NCBI RefSeq assembly: GCF_011075055.1
Contig: NC_058151.1
Span: 62,001 to 126,000, forward strand
Direction: 5' to 3'
Source of the DNA: Mangifera indica
Lineage: Eukaryota; Streptophyta; Magnoliopsida; Sapindales; Anacardiaceae
Length of the DNA: 64,000 nt
Shown here: positions 11,292-22,512 of the stretch, piece after piece
Numbering within the stretch: position 1 is the stretch's first letter
How the letters are laid out: each line of letters starts with the position of its first letter
The notes under the pieces: model-generated
Seen by the model: only the letters and a program-made list of their open reading frames with translations
The model's database searches: none
Told to the model about the DNA's origin: nothing
Translations under genes and position numbers: made by a program

Positions 11292-14200
11292 ATGGAACTC
11301 ACCCTTTGCATTCTGATATTGGCTTGCTTGCATTCTACTGTACAATCTGATTATCAAGGTAAGATACATTCCTTATTCGATATCTTTGCATGTATACAGC
11401 ATATAGATATGCTAATAGAGTGTTTCCAATTAGTTGTCTATGTTGTGAATTAGACAATTTCTGAAGATAGGGTGATCTGGAAATGAACTGCCCAGTTTAT
11501 AATTGTCTATCTGATGTCAAATTTTGATGCAAACTAATTGTAGCCACGCTAAGAAGAGATAAATTTCTATCATTTACTTTGGTTCTTATGCTAAAAGTTA
11601 TTCTATTAGTTTAGTGAACTCTCTAGCGATGAGTAATTTAGAACATTGGAAGAGCTTTTATTTTATTAGATTAGTGGAAGCAGAAAAAAGGAAACCGGTT
11701 TAGATGCAGAGAGAGATGGCCTTCAGGTAATAAAGTCAAATCAAAATGCTGATTAAGTTAGATCATTGCTTATTCAGTAGGTGGTTATCAGTTCCCAATG
11801 AAACGAGATTTTGATTGATCATTTTTTTAATGTTTGATTTTATCAGGCTTGTGAAAAATTTTGGTACTGACATATTGTTTTTGGTATAGCTGCTAATTTT
11901 ATGGTGAATATTCTTATATTCTCTTTTAGGAGAGGCACTATTCGCTTTGAAGAATTCATTGCATGTTCCAAGCACTCTGCTGACTGATTGGAATCAAAAC
12001 CTAGTTAATCCATGCACTTGGACCAATGTCATCTGTGATAATAGTAACAATGTTGTCTCCTTGTGAGTTATTCTTAGATTTAATTTAAACTTCTTCTTTT
12101 CTAATTTTAGTGCATGGATAGCACAAATATGCCAGCATAAATTACTTGTTTGCAGATTATGTACTTTAGTTGTGTTCTTGTATCTTATTTGAAAGTATGC
12201 TAATACCTTTTACTCCTTTGCAGGACATTGTTATCCATGAACTTTTCTGGAACCTTGTCCCCCAGAATAGGAGTTCTGAGCAAACTTAAAACACTGTATG
12301 TATGGAGTGTATTGTTGTAATCAAAATATCATTCGTTACAGCATTTTATGTACCTTTTTAATCTATTTTTTCAGAGGTGACAATTCCCAGCTTCTAAATA
12401 ATGAATTCTAGGGGTACTTACTAGCAGTGGAGGAAACTCTTTATCTATATTGTCTATGCAGGCCTTTTGCAGTTTAATAATGACCTCAACAGTTTCTTTT
12501 TTCTCCTCTCCATTTTATCTATTCTCAGGGTGACTTGCATAATTCCATTGGATTCAGGACATATGCACAGAACTCTGGTATTTATTAGGATAAGGGAAAC
12601 CTGGGATCTCTAATTGAGATATTTGAGTCATGAGAACTAATCCTCTGAGGATGTGGTTGTTAAATTTGCCACTGTGATTTGCTTAGGTTTAACAAAAAAA
12701 TTTCCAAGTCCAATTGTTTTTGCATGAATTAAGAAAGACAGTTCACTTTTCAGCCTCACAAATTTTTGTAGGCCTATATTTTCTTTACTGAAGCATTCAT
12801 TTCCATTTAAACCGAGGGAAAAAAAAATCATGTTCTGACTTCTGGATTTTTATTTCATTGATCTATATCATAGAGGTGATAGATATTGTAGTTTGAAGTC
12901 AGAAAATCTGAGAGGAATTTTAGTGGCAAGTAACTTTCATTTTTTTGGGCAAATTATTATCTGTATCTAAATCACTCATTGTTTTATGGATATAATTTAT
13001 CTTATGCTTTTCCAAATAATATTATGAAGAAAATGATGATGTTTGCCCTCTTTATTAAATTTATCCTTTTATTTGTATGCACTTCTAAAATTTTTCTCCC
13101 TACACATGGATACACTGTACACACATGCTAATTACATCAATGCGATGCAACTTGCCATCATTTACTTCAAAGTTGATTATAATATTGTAATGGTCATTGC
13201 CTTGTTCCAGTATATCGGTGGGTAATTATACATATGTGGTCAAGATATTTCTAATGTGTATAAGATGCATTTTTCATGTAGGACATTGAAAGGAAATGGC
13301 ATTAATGGTGAAATACCAAAAGAGTTTGGAAATCTTTCAAGTTTAAACAGCCTGGACTTGGAAAATAATCATTTGATCGGTCAAATACCGTATTCACTTG
13401 GTAATCTAAAAAACCTTCAGTTCTTGTAAGTTATTCCATCTATTATTTTTTTTAACCTTGAGGTATATTATATATCTTTATGATTTTCATAATTTCTCAT
13501 AGTACCTTGATTTTTTTGACATATAATCAGAGCTTTGAATCAAAACAACCTTACTGGCACTATCCCTGAGTCACTTACAGGTCTTTCAAACTTGATCAAT
13601 ATGTAAGTGATTCCAGAAATCAACTGATGCCAGCATAAAGTATAAATAATTTCTAAGTTTTTGATTCCATAGTTGAACTCCTTTTTGCAGTCAGCTTGAT
13701 TCCAATAATCTCAGCGGCCAAATTCCTGCACGTTTATTCCAAATTCCTAAGTACAAGTATGGACAATAGTTACTTGTAATATTTTAATTTCTAGCAACTC
13801 ATTCATAATATGAGATATTGTGAACTTTTCATTTATTTGATATGCTTGTATTTAGTCTTTCAATCTCACTCTTTATCGGCAAAACTAGGCTTGATTTTCT
13901 TGGCTTATATTAGTTTCACAGGAAACCATTTGAATTGTGATAAAAATCTTCCCCACCCCTGTGAATCAAGGAGTAATGATTCAGGTAATTTGGTTTGATG
14001 TTAATTTGTTTTATATGGTAAGGATTGATTTCTCGAAATACAACATTTAAATTGTCTAGACCAACTGATTGCTCGGGTAATTCCCTATTCTGGCAGGGGG
14101 TTCAAAGAAGTCCATTATCAGAATTTTAGTTGGGATTATTGGAGGATTTCTTGTTCTTCTTTTTGGAGCCTCTCTATTTTTCTGGTGCAAGGCTAAACAC

Positions 14201-17200
14201 AAAGGCTACAGGCGTGATGTATTTGTAGATGTTGCAGGTTTGTGTTGTTTTTCAGTTTATTGAAAACTAATTACTTTTAGATGTTATTGGCTTTCATATA
14301 TTTATTAATTTATTTTGTTCTGTAGTTTTCCTTTTCAGTATTTGGTTTAAATTTTGGGAGCATTCGTGCATGGCTTAAGCAATATTTTCGTTAGAATAGT
14401 GATGATCAATGTAGAAAATCTTTATGCCGTATCATTTTGTATGAATAATTTGTTAGTGTAGCAAGAATTTATTAACATGTGGTTATGAAAGGTTGTGGGA
14501 GAATTTCAAAATTGTGAACTGCAACCTCATGATTTAGGTTGCCACTCATGACTTTGTGGATGCTTGCTCCATAAAAGTTCTCTCTGGCATCCATTTTGTT
14601 CTCTTCAAGTGGCTCTGTTATATCCTGTATTAAGTTGTGCACCACCTTCATATATTGGAACTGAAGGATTTGATTGGCACTTTCTCTTAATGTGGTTTCT
14701 CGGTTAAAGCTTTCTATTTCTTATTGTGTGAACAGGTGAAGTTGACCGAAGAATTGCATTTGGTCAATTGAAAAGATACTCATGGAGAGAATTACAGTTG
14801 GCTACTGACAATTTCAGTGAAAAAAATGTCCTTGGACAGGGAGGTTTTGGAAAGGTCTATAGAGGGGTGCTTACTGATAACACAAAAGTTGCTGTGAAGC
14901 GATTGACTGATTTTGAGAGTCCTGGGGGAGATGCAGCTTTCCAACGTGAAGTTGAGATGATAAGTGTGGCTGTCCACAGAAATCTGTTACGGCTGATTGG
15001 CTTTTGCACAACACCAACGGAACGTCTTTTGGTGTATCCATTTATGCAGAATTTGAGTGTAGCCTATCGTCTACGAGGTATTTATATCTAACTTATCTTT
15101 GCAATGTGAAATCATAAATAAAAGCCACCAAGTGCAATAAAAAATTGGTTTTCTTTTTTTTGCAGATATTATCTTTTATTATGTAATAAATGCAGAAGTG
15201 AAAATTATGTATTGGCATCAGAGAGTGGTGCCTCTCGAAATTGTTCATCTGTTCTTTAATCATGTTTTGTTTTGGAATATGCCTTCAGAAATATGAAGCC
15301 TAAGACCAAAAAACATGCTATATTGTTACAACTGGATATACACGATGGAATTGTGCTTTTATCTTTATTTTTAGGGGTATTGTAGATTATAGAGAAGTTA
15401 AAGTATTTGAATGGTGTGAATTCAAAATTTTTAGCATCTTTGTCATCGTCGTCCTAGTCCGAATTCTAATTTGTCAAGCACAAGGATTAACTGACTCCAG
15501 TGAAGATCTGTTACTCGATTTAGCCTGAAGTATTGTTGAATTTTCAGTAATAGAATTCCAATGGTGCACTATGTGTATTTAATCTTGAAACATGAACCGA
15601 AAGTAATTGATGAATTATTGCTTGATTTCATTCAATTGTGAATAAATGAATTTATTTGTAGTTTACAACAACAAACTAGGAAAACAATCAGCCTAAACTG
15701 GGAAAAAGAATCAAATCAAATCAAACTAAACTAGAAAAAGAAAATACAGAAATATGCAGCAACTAATTTGGAATTTTGATCCTGGTTTAGTGATTTATTC
15801 CTGGTTTCCTACAAATCTTAAGTTCTGTTTTAGGCCTACCTCTTCCCAATGTAAGATTTAGTTTCGTCTATAGGGATTTTTGGGTTGTAATTCTTGTATT
15901 AATTTAAGCATCCAATAAATTTCTAGAGGCTGCTCTGATGATGTTTGGCTAATTTTAAGCATTATTGCAGAAATTAAACCTGGGGAGCCTGCTTTAGACT
16001 GGGCAACAAGAAAAAGAATTGCTTTAGGTGCAGCGCGTGGGCTGGAATACCTTCATGAACATTGCAATCCAAAAATCATTCATCGGGATGTAAAGGCTGC
16101 TAATGTATTGCTGGATGAAGACTTTGAAGCAGTTGTTGGTGACTTTGGCCTGGCAAAATTGGTTGATGTGAGAAAGACTAACGTGACTACTCAAGTTCGT
16201 GGGACAATGGGCCACATAGCACCTGAATATCTGTCCACTGGGAAATCATCTGAAAGAACGGATGTTTTTGGATATGGGATTATGCTCCTGGAGCTTGTAA
16301 CAGGTCAACGTGCAATTGACTTTTCACGCCTAGAAGAAGAAGATGATGTCTTATTGCTTGACCATGTAAGGCACAAAATATTTTAATATCTTCATTTGTG
16401 TGTATGCATTCATTCATCTCTCCTTGCCTCATAATGGTTGAATTGTCTATATATGACTGACAAGCTGAAGAACTAAATTTTATCTCTCAACAATTTGGAG
16501 TTGGTGCAGCTCTAGATGTTAAATATCTTGTTAGCAGGAGCCATAAAATATTCAAGAGTCAGGTTTTTGTTTTTTGGTGTCTTCAGAAACCTTGCAAGGA
16601 TAAAATGCTTCCATCATGCTTTCACCCAACTTGTATGTGCTTTTTGTGCCAAAGTTGACGTTGCTTCAAATATTTTTTGATTTGAAAATATTCTTTACCT
16701 TGTATGAGGTACTTGACATGCATCCTCATGCTGGAATTCAGTTAAATTGGGGTTCATTTGTAATGCAGTTGCTACATTTAAGTCTCATCTTGCATTCTTT
16801 GATGTTGGAGTACTGATGTATGTGACGGCAAATTTGCATTTGATGCATCAAAGATTTAAGCTATAGATAATTTGATTGCCTTATACTTTCCAAGTTTTAT
16901 AATACTCAGTTCGTATGATTCCATCAATCTTTGTTAATTTGTCTCCAAAAGGTCAAGAAGCTCGAAAGAGAGAAGAGACTGGATGCTATTGTAGATCACA
17001 ACCTTAATAAAAGTTACAATAACCAAGAGGTAGAGATTATGATTCAAGTTGCGTTGCTCTGTACACAAGCATCACCTGAGGACCGTCCAGCAATGTCAGA
17101 GGTTGTACGCATGCTGGAAGGAGAGGGCCTGGCTGAGAGATGGGAAGAGTGGCAGCACGTTGAAGTTACTCGCAGGCAAGAGTATGAGAGGCTGCAAAGA

Positions 17201-17266
17201 AGATTTGACTGGGGGGAAGATTCGGTGTACAACCAGGAAGCAATTGAATTATCAGGCGGAAGATGA
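11292..17266 (+). CDS. LRR receptor-like kinase, subfamily II (At5g10290/At5g65240 type)
   Basis: Eleven coding exons: 11292-11358, 11930-12062, 12224-12295, 13282-13425, 13531-13602, 13691-13756, 13914-13984, 14097-14237, 14736-15077, 15971-16365 and 16952-17266. They give 605 residues in unbroken phase. The protein has a signal peptide (about 1-20) and an N-terminal cap ending NPCTW. About five LRRs are encoded by 72-bp or 144-bp exons, as in the SERK/NIK group. A transmembrane helix lies near 215-238. The kinase has GQGGFGKVY, the ATP-binding Lys in VAVKR (about 310), [10 protein letters not shown] (Asp 409) and DFGLA (Asp 427), so all catalytic residues of an active RD kinase are present. 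It ends DWGEDS...ELSGGR, as in the Arabidopsis pair. Plasma-membrane signalling is expected; the ligand is unknown. The ATG chosen is the first after an in-frame stop at 11283. Confidence 0.96.
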
Positions 17267-17539
17267 GGTAACAGGTTACATTAGGCTAGCTTGATGTTTC
17301 CTTCAGTAGACATAATTGTAATGCCAAAAAGTAATGCTATGAAAAGAAATGAGTTTAAAAAAAAAGGGAACATGCCTTTATATTTTTGTATATGATATGT
17401 TTGTAATAGATCTTCCCTTCTGATCTGCTGGGTTGACACCAGTCTGATACTATTAGCCTGTGCACTTCACTTGGAAATAGGAAAGACAAAATTTTGGTTT
17501 GAACTCATGTTTAAATCATGCAGAAGGGCTGCAGTTTTG

Positions 17540-17746
17540 TTATCTATCTATGTCTGTGATACTATTGGACGCAACTGCTTTAACCTGCCATTCTTCCATT
17601 TGCACCACCATCTCCTTGACGTTATCTTTGCATGGAATTTGCTCAGCCAAAAGATACTCTGGTGTCTTCTCCATGTCTATGTCTTCAAGGTTGATGCCAC
17701 ACTTGATTCAATCAACACCTGCCATTGCTAGAGCTTCTATTAACAT
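17540..17746 (-). pseudogene. Family A small gene, broken copy
   Basis: Read on the minus strand from the ATG at 17746, the frame begins M-IEALAMAGVD and then meets TGA (17710-17708). After the stop it continues with a recognisable family A sequence, including CGINLE and PEYLLAEQ, to a TAA at 17542-17540. It aligns with the intact copy at 18393-18665 on both sides of the stop, so it is a decayed tandem duplicate. It lies about 270 bp past the end of the LRR kinase, in the opposite orientation. Function unknown. Confidence 0.6.
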
Positions 17747-18392
17747 GGCTTCTGGCACAATGCCTTCTAGCAGCATTCATGCCTAGGCTGTTTTCCATGG
17801 AGATAACATCAAGTCACTTGTATGCTTATTTATATTTGTGTGTGCCTGTGTATGTGACAGCAAACCTTCTATCTTGTGATAAAGGTCACAGACAGTACAT
17901 GAATCTTTCTGTGACTTGAGCCACTTATACTTCACTCTCACTTTTTCATGGACTTTATTAAATCACAGTCAAGGATAATTAATTATCTGATAAAAGTTGG
18001 TAGTGGGTAATTGGCCTATGAAAAGACCAATTGTTATGCAGTGAATGTGTACAAACCAGTATGTGATTGCTTTCATCATAAGTTCTTGGTTTCTGGATAA
18101 ATTTTACATTTCACATGAATGCATGTGATATATGGGTGAGGTCATTTAAGATGCGATGCAGTCAAGTGAAGTAGATTTTTATAAATAGTAAAAAAGTTTT
18201 GGTGAGGTCACTTAAGATGTATGCATAGATCTGCCAGATAGGGTTGAAGGCTAACAGATTATACAGGAGAAGAAAATTAAAAACGTCTCTTTGTTCTTTT
18301 AGTAAATAGTATTCATTTCGAAAGAAACTTTATAACACTAACAACAATGCTATAGCAATTCCTCCATAAAAAAATACATTGCAAATCAGATG

Positions 18393-18665
18393 TTAGGCAT
18401 TAGCATTTTGCCTTCCAAATTGAAATTTTGTCTTTGTCTGCTTCGCTGAGGCAACAGTTTTAGCCCATTCAAGCATCTTTTTTTTAAACCATTGCTCATT
18501 AACCCCCAACCGCTCACTTCTCTTCTGCTCATTCTTAATGCTTAACCTTTGCTCAGCGAGCAGATATGCAGGAATTTGTTCTAGGCCTTCATGTTCCCAT
18601 GCTTCTACATCAATGCCACATTCTGCATAGTCAGCGCCGGCCATGGCGAGAGCTTCAATAGACAT
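18393..18665 (-). CDS. Family A small protein of unknown function (90 aa)
   Basis: A single open frame starts MSIEALAMAGADYAECGIDV. The N-terminus is shared with 22099-22428 and with two broken copies at 17540 and 20217: IEALAMAG, a V/A-D, then CG or WG followed by an acidic stretch with E-WE. Next comes P-YLLAEQ, a basic middle (KNEQKRSER) and a Lys/Gln-rich tail ending FQFGRQNANA. There is no signal peptide, membrane helix or Cys pattern. I do not recognise the family. Conservation of the N-terminus across four copies argues that it is a real gene rather than a chance frame. The C-terminus is unlike that of the 22-kb copy, so a missing second exon is possible. Confidence 0.5.
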   Translation of the reverse strand: MSIEALAMAGADYAECGIDVEAWEHEGLEQIPAYLLAEQRLSIKNEQKRSERLGVNEQWFKKKMLEWAKTVASAKQTKTKFQFGRQNANA

Positions 18666-19108
18666 TGCTTCTATACCAATTTCTACTCTGAAGAGTGTAT
18701 CAGTGAAGAGAAATCTTTAACGTATTTATATGCAGTAAATTCCTGTGAGCAACCACTGTTCCTGTGTGCTAGCAGCATTATGTCAGAGAAAGATACACGG
18801 GTATTCCATGGACAAAGTTTTACTACATTGTACCCGTGATCTCTTAACAAGCCCAAATTGAAATTGTTTACTTGTAATGGAAGTTACAATTTGACCCCAA
18901 CCTTCTGCTAATATTTCTAAGCCATAACTTGGATACCAAATTTGGAGATTATTCTCAGAAGGGTATTGTTCAATGAGCAACAAAAGCAACTATATAATCA
19001 TCTAAAGTCAACCACATTACTGGAACTGAATTCTATGTGTTCATAGTTACAATTAAGAAACTTCATATTTACGTCATTGAATTCACCAGGAACATGACAG
19101 CAATCCTG

Positions 19109-19363
19109 TTAAATCTTCAAGTTTTCGTGATCAGAAACTTTGTTGTAGAATCTTCGCATAGTAGTTTCCATTTGAGGGCTCACGGTTTTTGTCGCTGAGA
19201 CTACTAAAAGAAACAACAAATAAACCAAAGAGAAAGAATTGAAAATGCCGATTACCATTAAAGGAATGTATAACCTGAAACAAGATTTTCCTGGGCAGCA
19301 ATCCTTATAATGATGATTCTCCATTGTCCCACTTCTGGATGCTCTTCTAATTTCTTCATGCAT
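19109..19363 (-). CDS. Family B small membrane protein of unknown function (84+ aa)
   Basis: The open frame from the ATG at 19363 encodes a charged N-terminus (HEEIRRASRSGTMENHH), a Cys pair (DCCPGKSC) and one strong membrane helix around SLVYLLFLLVVSA. The C-terminal tail is conserved, with MRRFYNKVSDHENLKI. It is clearly homologous to 20507-20728. The frame stays open upstream for 17 more codons (CHVPDEFNDVKKK) to a plausible splice acceptor at 19414, so the true N-terminus may lie in an earlier exon. After its stop, a second copy of the DCC-HVP-EFNDV segment follows (about 19060-19105), showing internal duplication. Family not recognised. A small single-pass membrane protein is an inference from hydrophobicity. 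Confidence 0.45.
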   Translation of the reverse strand: MHEEIRRASRSGTMENHHYKDCCPGKSCFRLYIPLMVIGIFNSFSLVYLLFLLVVSATKTVSPQMETTMRRFYNKVSDHENLKI

Positions 19364-20216
19364 CTTCTTCTTTACATCATTGAATTCGTCAGGAACATGA
19401 CATTGACAGCAATCCTATTAAAAATATCGAATGTCTCGTAATTGTCCAGAATTTTATCAGATTTTATTAAAATGAACGTAATATATTCCTATAATTTTAT
19501 CAAGGTAGATAATGTTTGATCACTTTTTTTATCGCTTATAGCAGAATAATTGTACCTAGTGTTATGTGAATCAGGTCAGGAGAAAATTTTATGTGAAATA
19601 AAATCTAATAAAAATAATAATAATAAACATACAAATAAAATTTATTTCGAAGGAAGAGTACAAGGTAAAATTATGAAATATTACAAGACAGCACATATTT
19701 TCAGCATATATGAGATTATTTTCCTATGCAAATAAAAGTTTCATTTTTCAAAGGAAAAACCCTACAAGACATTATGTATTCTCAGCATATATAAGATTCT
19801 TTTCTTATTCTATCTTGTGTCAACTAGGACATATAATTATCTCTTACCAAATTGAGGATTATAATTATTTTTGTTTATTATACAATTAATATTAAAATAT
19901 GAATGAATCTCTGGACAGTATATAAAATATTACAAGACATGCTACAAAACCTCTATAGATCCATTCACCCTAGAGCTGAATATCATAACAATAGTTCTGG
20001 GCTCCCGAATTGCAGGACAGATCATGTTAAAAACCTCTCTTGTCTGATTATTCGGCCTCATTCTCCAGATCATATACAATCGTTAGTACAGTGGATAATA
20101 GAGTTGCGTAGCTGATTTCAATCACCATTATTGTAGTCTATTATGTGTAAACTCTGTATTGTATACTTCTAGTTGATAACGAAAAATCGTATCTCAACAA
20201 AAGGAAAAAAAAGGCA

Positions 20217-20303
20217 CTAGTCTCCTAAGTAAAACTCCTCTCTTTCCCATTCAACATGATCCACGTCAGCCATTGCTAAAGCTTCTATTGAAATCTTCGA
20301 CAT
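20217..20303 (-). pseudogene. Family A small gene, truncated copy (28 codons)
   Basis: The frame from the ATG at 20303 opens MSKISIEALAMADVDHVEWE, almost identical to the start of the 22-kb copy. It lacks the GMDVEEW segment, runs into EREEFYLGD and stops at 20219-20217. Its upstream sequence also matches that of the 22-kb copy (both have AAGGAGAACC and AGTAGATTTGTC), so the promoter was duplicated with it. It is probably a dead internal-deletion copy, although a 28-residue peptide cannot be excluded. Confidence 0.5.
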
Positions 20304-20506
20304 TATGTATCGAAGAGTACATTAACCTCTGAATAATTATAAATACATATAAATTTGTTTGTAAGGAGAACCGCTGGGGAAAAGTAGATTTGTCTGGTCA
20401 AAAGTTCACGGGAGAGATGCAATAAAACTGGTATCTGTGCATAGTTACAAGTCAGAAACTTCTTCTTTACATCATTGAATTCGTCAGGAACATGAAAGTA
20501 ATCCTG

Positions 20507-20728
20507 TTAAATCTTGAATTTCTCGTGATTAGAAACTTTCTTGTAGAATCTTCGCATATTTCTAAACCGGTATTCTACAGTAGTTGAGGGCTCACTGGTT
20601 TTTGTCACTAGGACTATTAAAAGAAACAACAAATAAGCCAAAGACAAAGAACTGATCATGAAAGTCCTCATTACCATTAAAGGAACAAGGGCAGCAATCA
20701 TTTTACTGATGGTTCTTGATTGCCCCAC
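20507..20728 (-). CDS. Family B small membrane protein of unknown function (73 aa)
   Basis: Second B copy. The frame starts at 20728 and has a membrane helix near SSLSLAYLLFLLIVLVTKT and the same C-terminal block as the 19.1-kb copy (MRRFYKKVSNHEKFKI). Nucleotide similarity to 19109-19440 extends on both sides of the frame, including the trailing HVPDEFNDVKKK segment (about 20450-20500). Upstream of this ATG the two copies match in different reading frames, so one of them has a frameshift or a different exon structure. It may be partly decayed. Confidence 0.4.
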   Translation of the reverse strand: MGQSRTISKMIAALVPLMVMRTFMISSLSLAYLLFLLIVLVTKTSEPSTTVEYRFRNMRRFYKKVSNHEKFKI

Positions 20729-20929
20729 TTACGGATGCTCTTCTAATAATTTTAGTTCAAAATTAAAAGAAAAAAGGAATCCCTAGAATTTCACTTGGGA
20801 AATTGCCGTAGGATGAGACAGCTAGATATTTAAATATTAATATTCATTTTATATGAGTTGTCTAGAACTAATGTCACCCCGTCCCCAATGAGACTTGACA
20901 AAAGCCGTGTATATATGAAATATAATATA

Positions 20930-21773
20930 GGCCAAACGACTATTTCCCACCCAAGGTATGCTGTAACGACAAGTTTTCATTCTTTAACTATAGAAGCATT
21001 AAATATCTATTCATGACTGATTAAATTTAATAAAACTCTAACGGTAGTAAGGATAAAATCATCATTTTCTCTATAATATTAAAATAAACTAAAATAGAAT
21101 TAGCTTTTACCCCCCTAAACTTTAAAAACTATAATTTTCTCCCAGCCTAAGTTTTAAAAAATTACAGTTTTACCTTAGGATTTTGTTTTGAAATCTCTGG
21201 CAACATCTCTGGCTCCATTGCCGACGGCATCTCCCTTCCGAAGCATCCTCTCCTTTCGGCGATCTCTTTCCTCCTATTTGGACGCCTAATCGTCATAGGA
21301 GAAGTCGTGAAAGACGAAGAACTTCATTGGGGAAGACGAAGTTCTTCATCTAGGAAGACGAGTCGTCTTCCCAGACGACGAAGACAAAATCGATCGATCT
21401 CGTCTTTGTCGTCTGGGAAGATGATTTCTCTTTCGAGACGACGTCTCTCTACGCCGGATGGGTTGAGGTGGAGTTGAGGGGGGCCGTCGGTGGAAGAGAA
21501 ACCGTCGGGAGGGGGAGACGGCCGGCGATGGCGTCGGAGAAAGTAAAAGGGTTTAGAAACTAAACCCTAGGGGGGAAATACGATTTTTTCAAACTTAGCT
21601 TAGGAAAAAAATGTTAGTTTTTAAACTTTTAGGGGGGAAAATGAGATTAAATTTTCAGGAGTTAGAGTTTCGTTAAATTTAACCGGTCATGAGTGGGTAT
21701 TTGATATTTCTATAGTTAAAGAGTGGAAACTTATCATTACAGCATACCTTGGGTGGGAAATAGTCGTTTGGCC
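20930..21773. mobile_element. Mutator-type fold-back element 2
   Basis: Ends are GGCCAAACGACTATTTCCCA and its exact complement. The nine bases TATAATATA flank both sides (20921-20929 and 21774-21782). The inverted arms are about 113 bp with high identity, then continue in a second, weaker inverted block that includes CCCCCCTAAA(A/C)TTTAAAAACTA. The centre (about 21185-21545) is much richer in GC than its surroundings and full of GAAGACGA/TCGTCTTC motifs that pair with each other. No transposase is visible. It shares this architecture with the element at 46071-47458. Confidence 0.85.
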
Positions 21774-22098
21774 TATAATATACAACAAGTCCTTTTATGT
21801 TGAACTCTGAATAAAATGCATAAGTTAGCATTTATAAGGGATCCATGTGATATTTGAGCACCTGACATCCAATTAAGTGGGAAGTGAATTGCATGAGCTA
21901 AGTTGACCAACTTTGTGAGCCTTAAAAGTTCATTATTGCCCTCGGAACTTGAAGATAGAAATAAATTTCCTAGTAATGTCAGTAACTTACAGAATTCTTA
22001 ATCAAAAAAACAGGAAACTAATTAAACATGGAAACTGCAAAATTCGTTATTGAAACATAATGTACAAGATGATCAAGGATCTTGAAAGGGGGCCTAAC

Positions 22099-22428
22099 TT
22101 ATAATATTGCAAAAACAGTCGGATCCTCATAAGTTATGCCGCTGCCCAAGACTTCGATGTCCATCTCTCTCCCTTCGATGATCTTCAATAAGTTGAGCCA
22201 TTTTCTTATGCTCCCAACCATAAATAGTCTTTCCTTCTCACTTACTTTTGTAACCTCATCTTCCAAAGCTTCCTCTTCTTCTTTCTCAGCTTCTTCTTCT
22301 TCTTCAGCGAATAAATGGAGAGGTGGCTCCGACTCCACGTCCTCTCGTTCCCATTCTTCCACATCCATACCCCATTCAACATGATCCACGCCTGCCATTG
22401 CCAAAGCTTCTATTGAAATCTTCGACAT
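22099..22428 (-). CDS. Family A small acidic protein of unknown function (109 aa)
   Basis: I start at the ATG at 22428, giving MSKISIEALAMAGVDHVEWG, because this is where homology to the other copies begins; the same frame is open further upstream. Next come DVEEWERED, a PPLHLFAEE segment, and a Glu-rich run with Lys (about residues 40-60). The C-terminal region, with VGSIRKWLNLLKIIEG and GSGITYEDPTVFAIL, is not shared with the 18.4-kb copy. A TATA-like TATATATAA lies upstream on the minus strand (22494-22502). No signal peptide or membrane helix. Family not recognised. Confidence 0.55.
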   Translation of the reverse strand: MSKISIEALAMAGVDHVEWGMDVEEWEREDVESEPPLHLFAEEEEEAEKEEEEALEDEVTKVSEKERLFMVGSIRKWLNLLKIIEGREMDIEVLGSGITYEDPTVFAIL

Positions 22429-22512
22429 TATCAATGGAAGACAACAGCTAGAGTACATTAAACTTCTGATTAATTTCTTCAACATCAACAATTTATATAT
22501 AAGGAGAACCAC

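Noticed and set aside
14768..15091. Kinase frame apparently ending at 15091
   Set aside because: The stop is in the intron; a GT donor at 15078 continues the gene at 15971.
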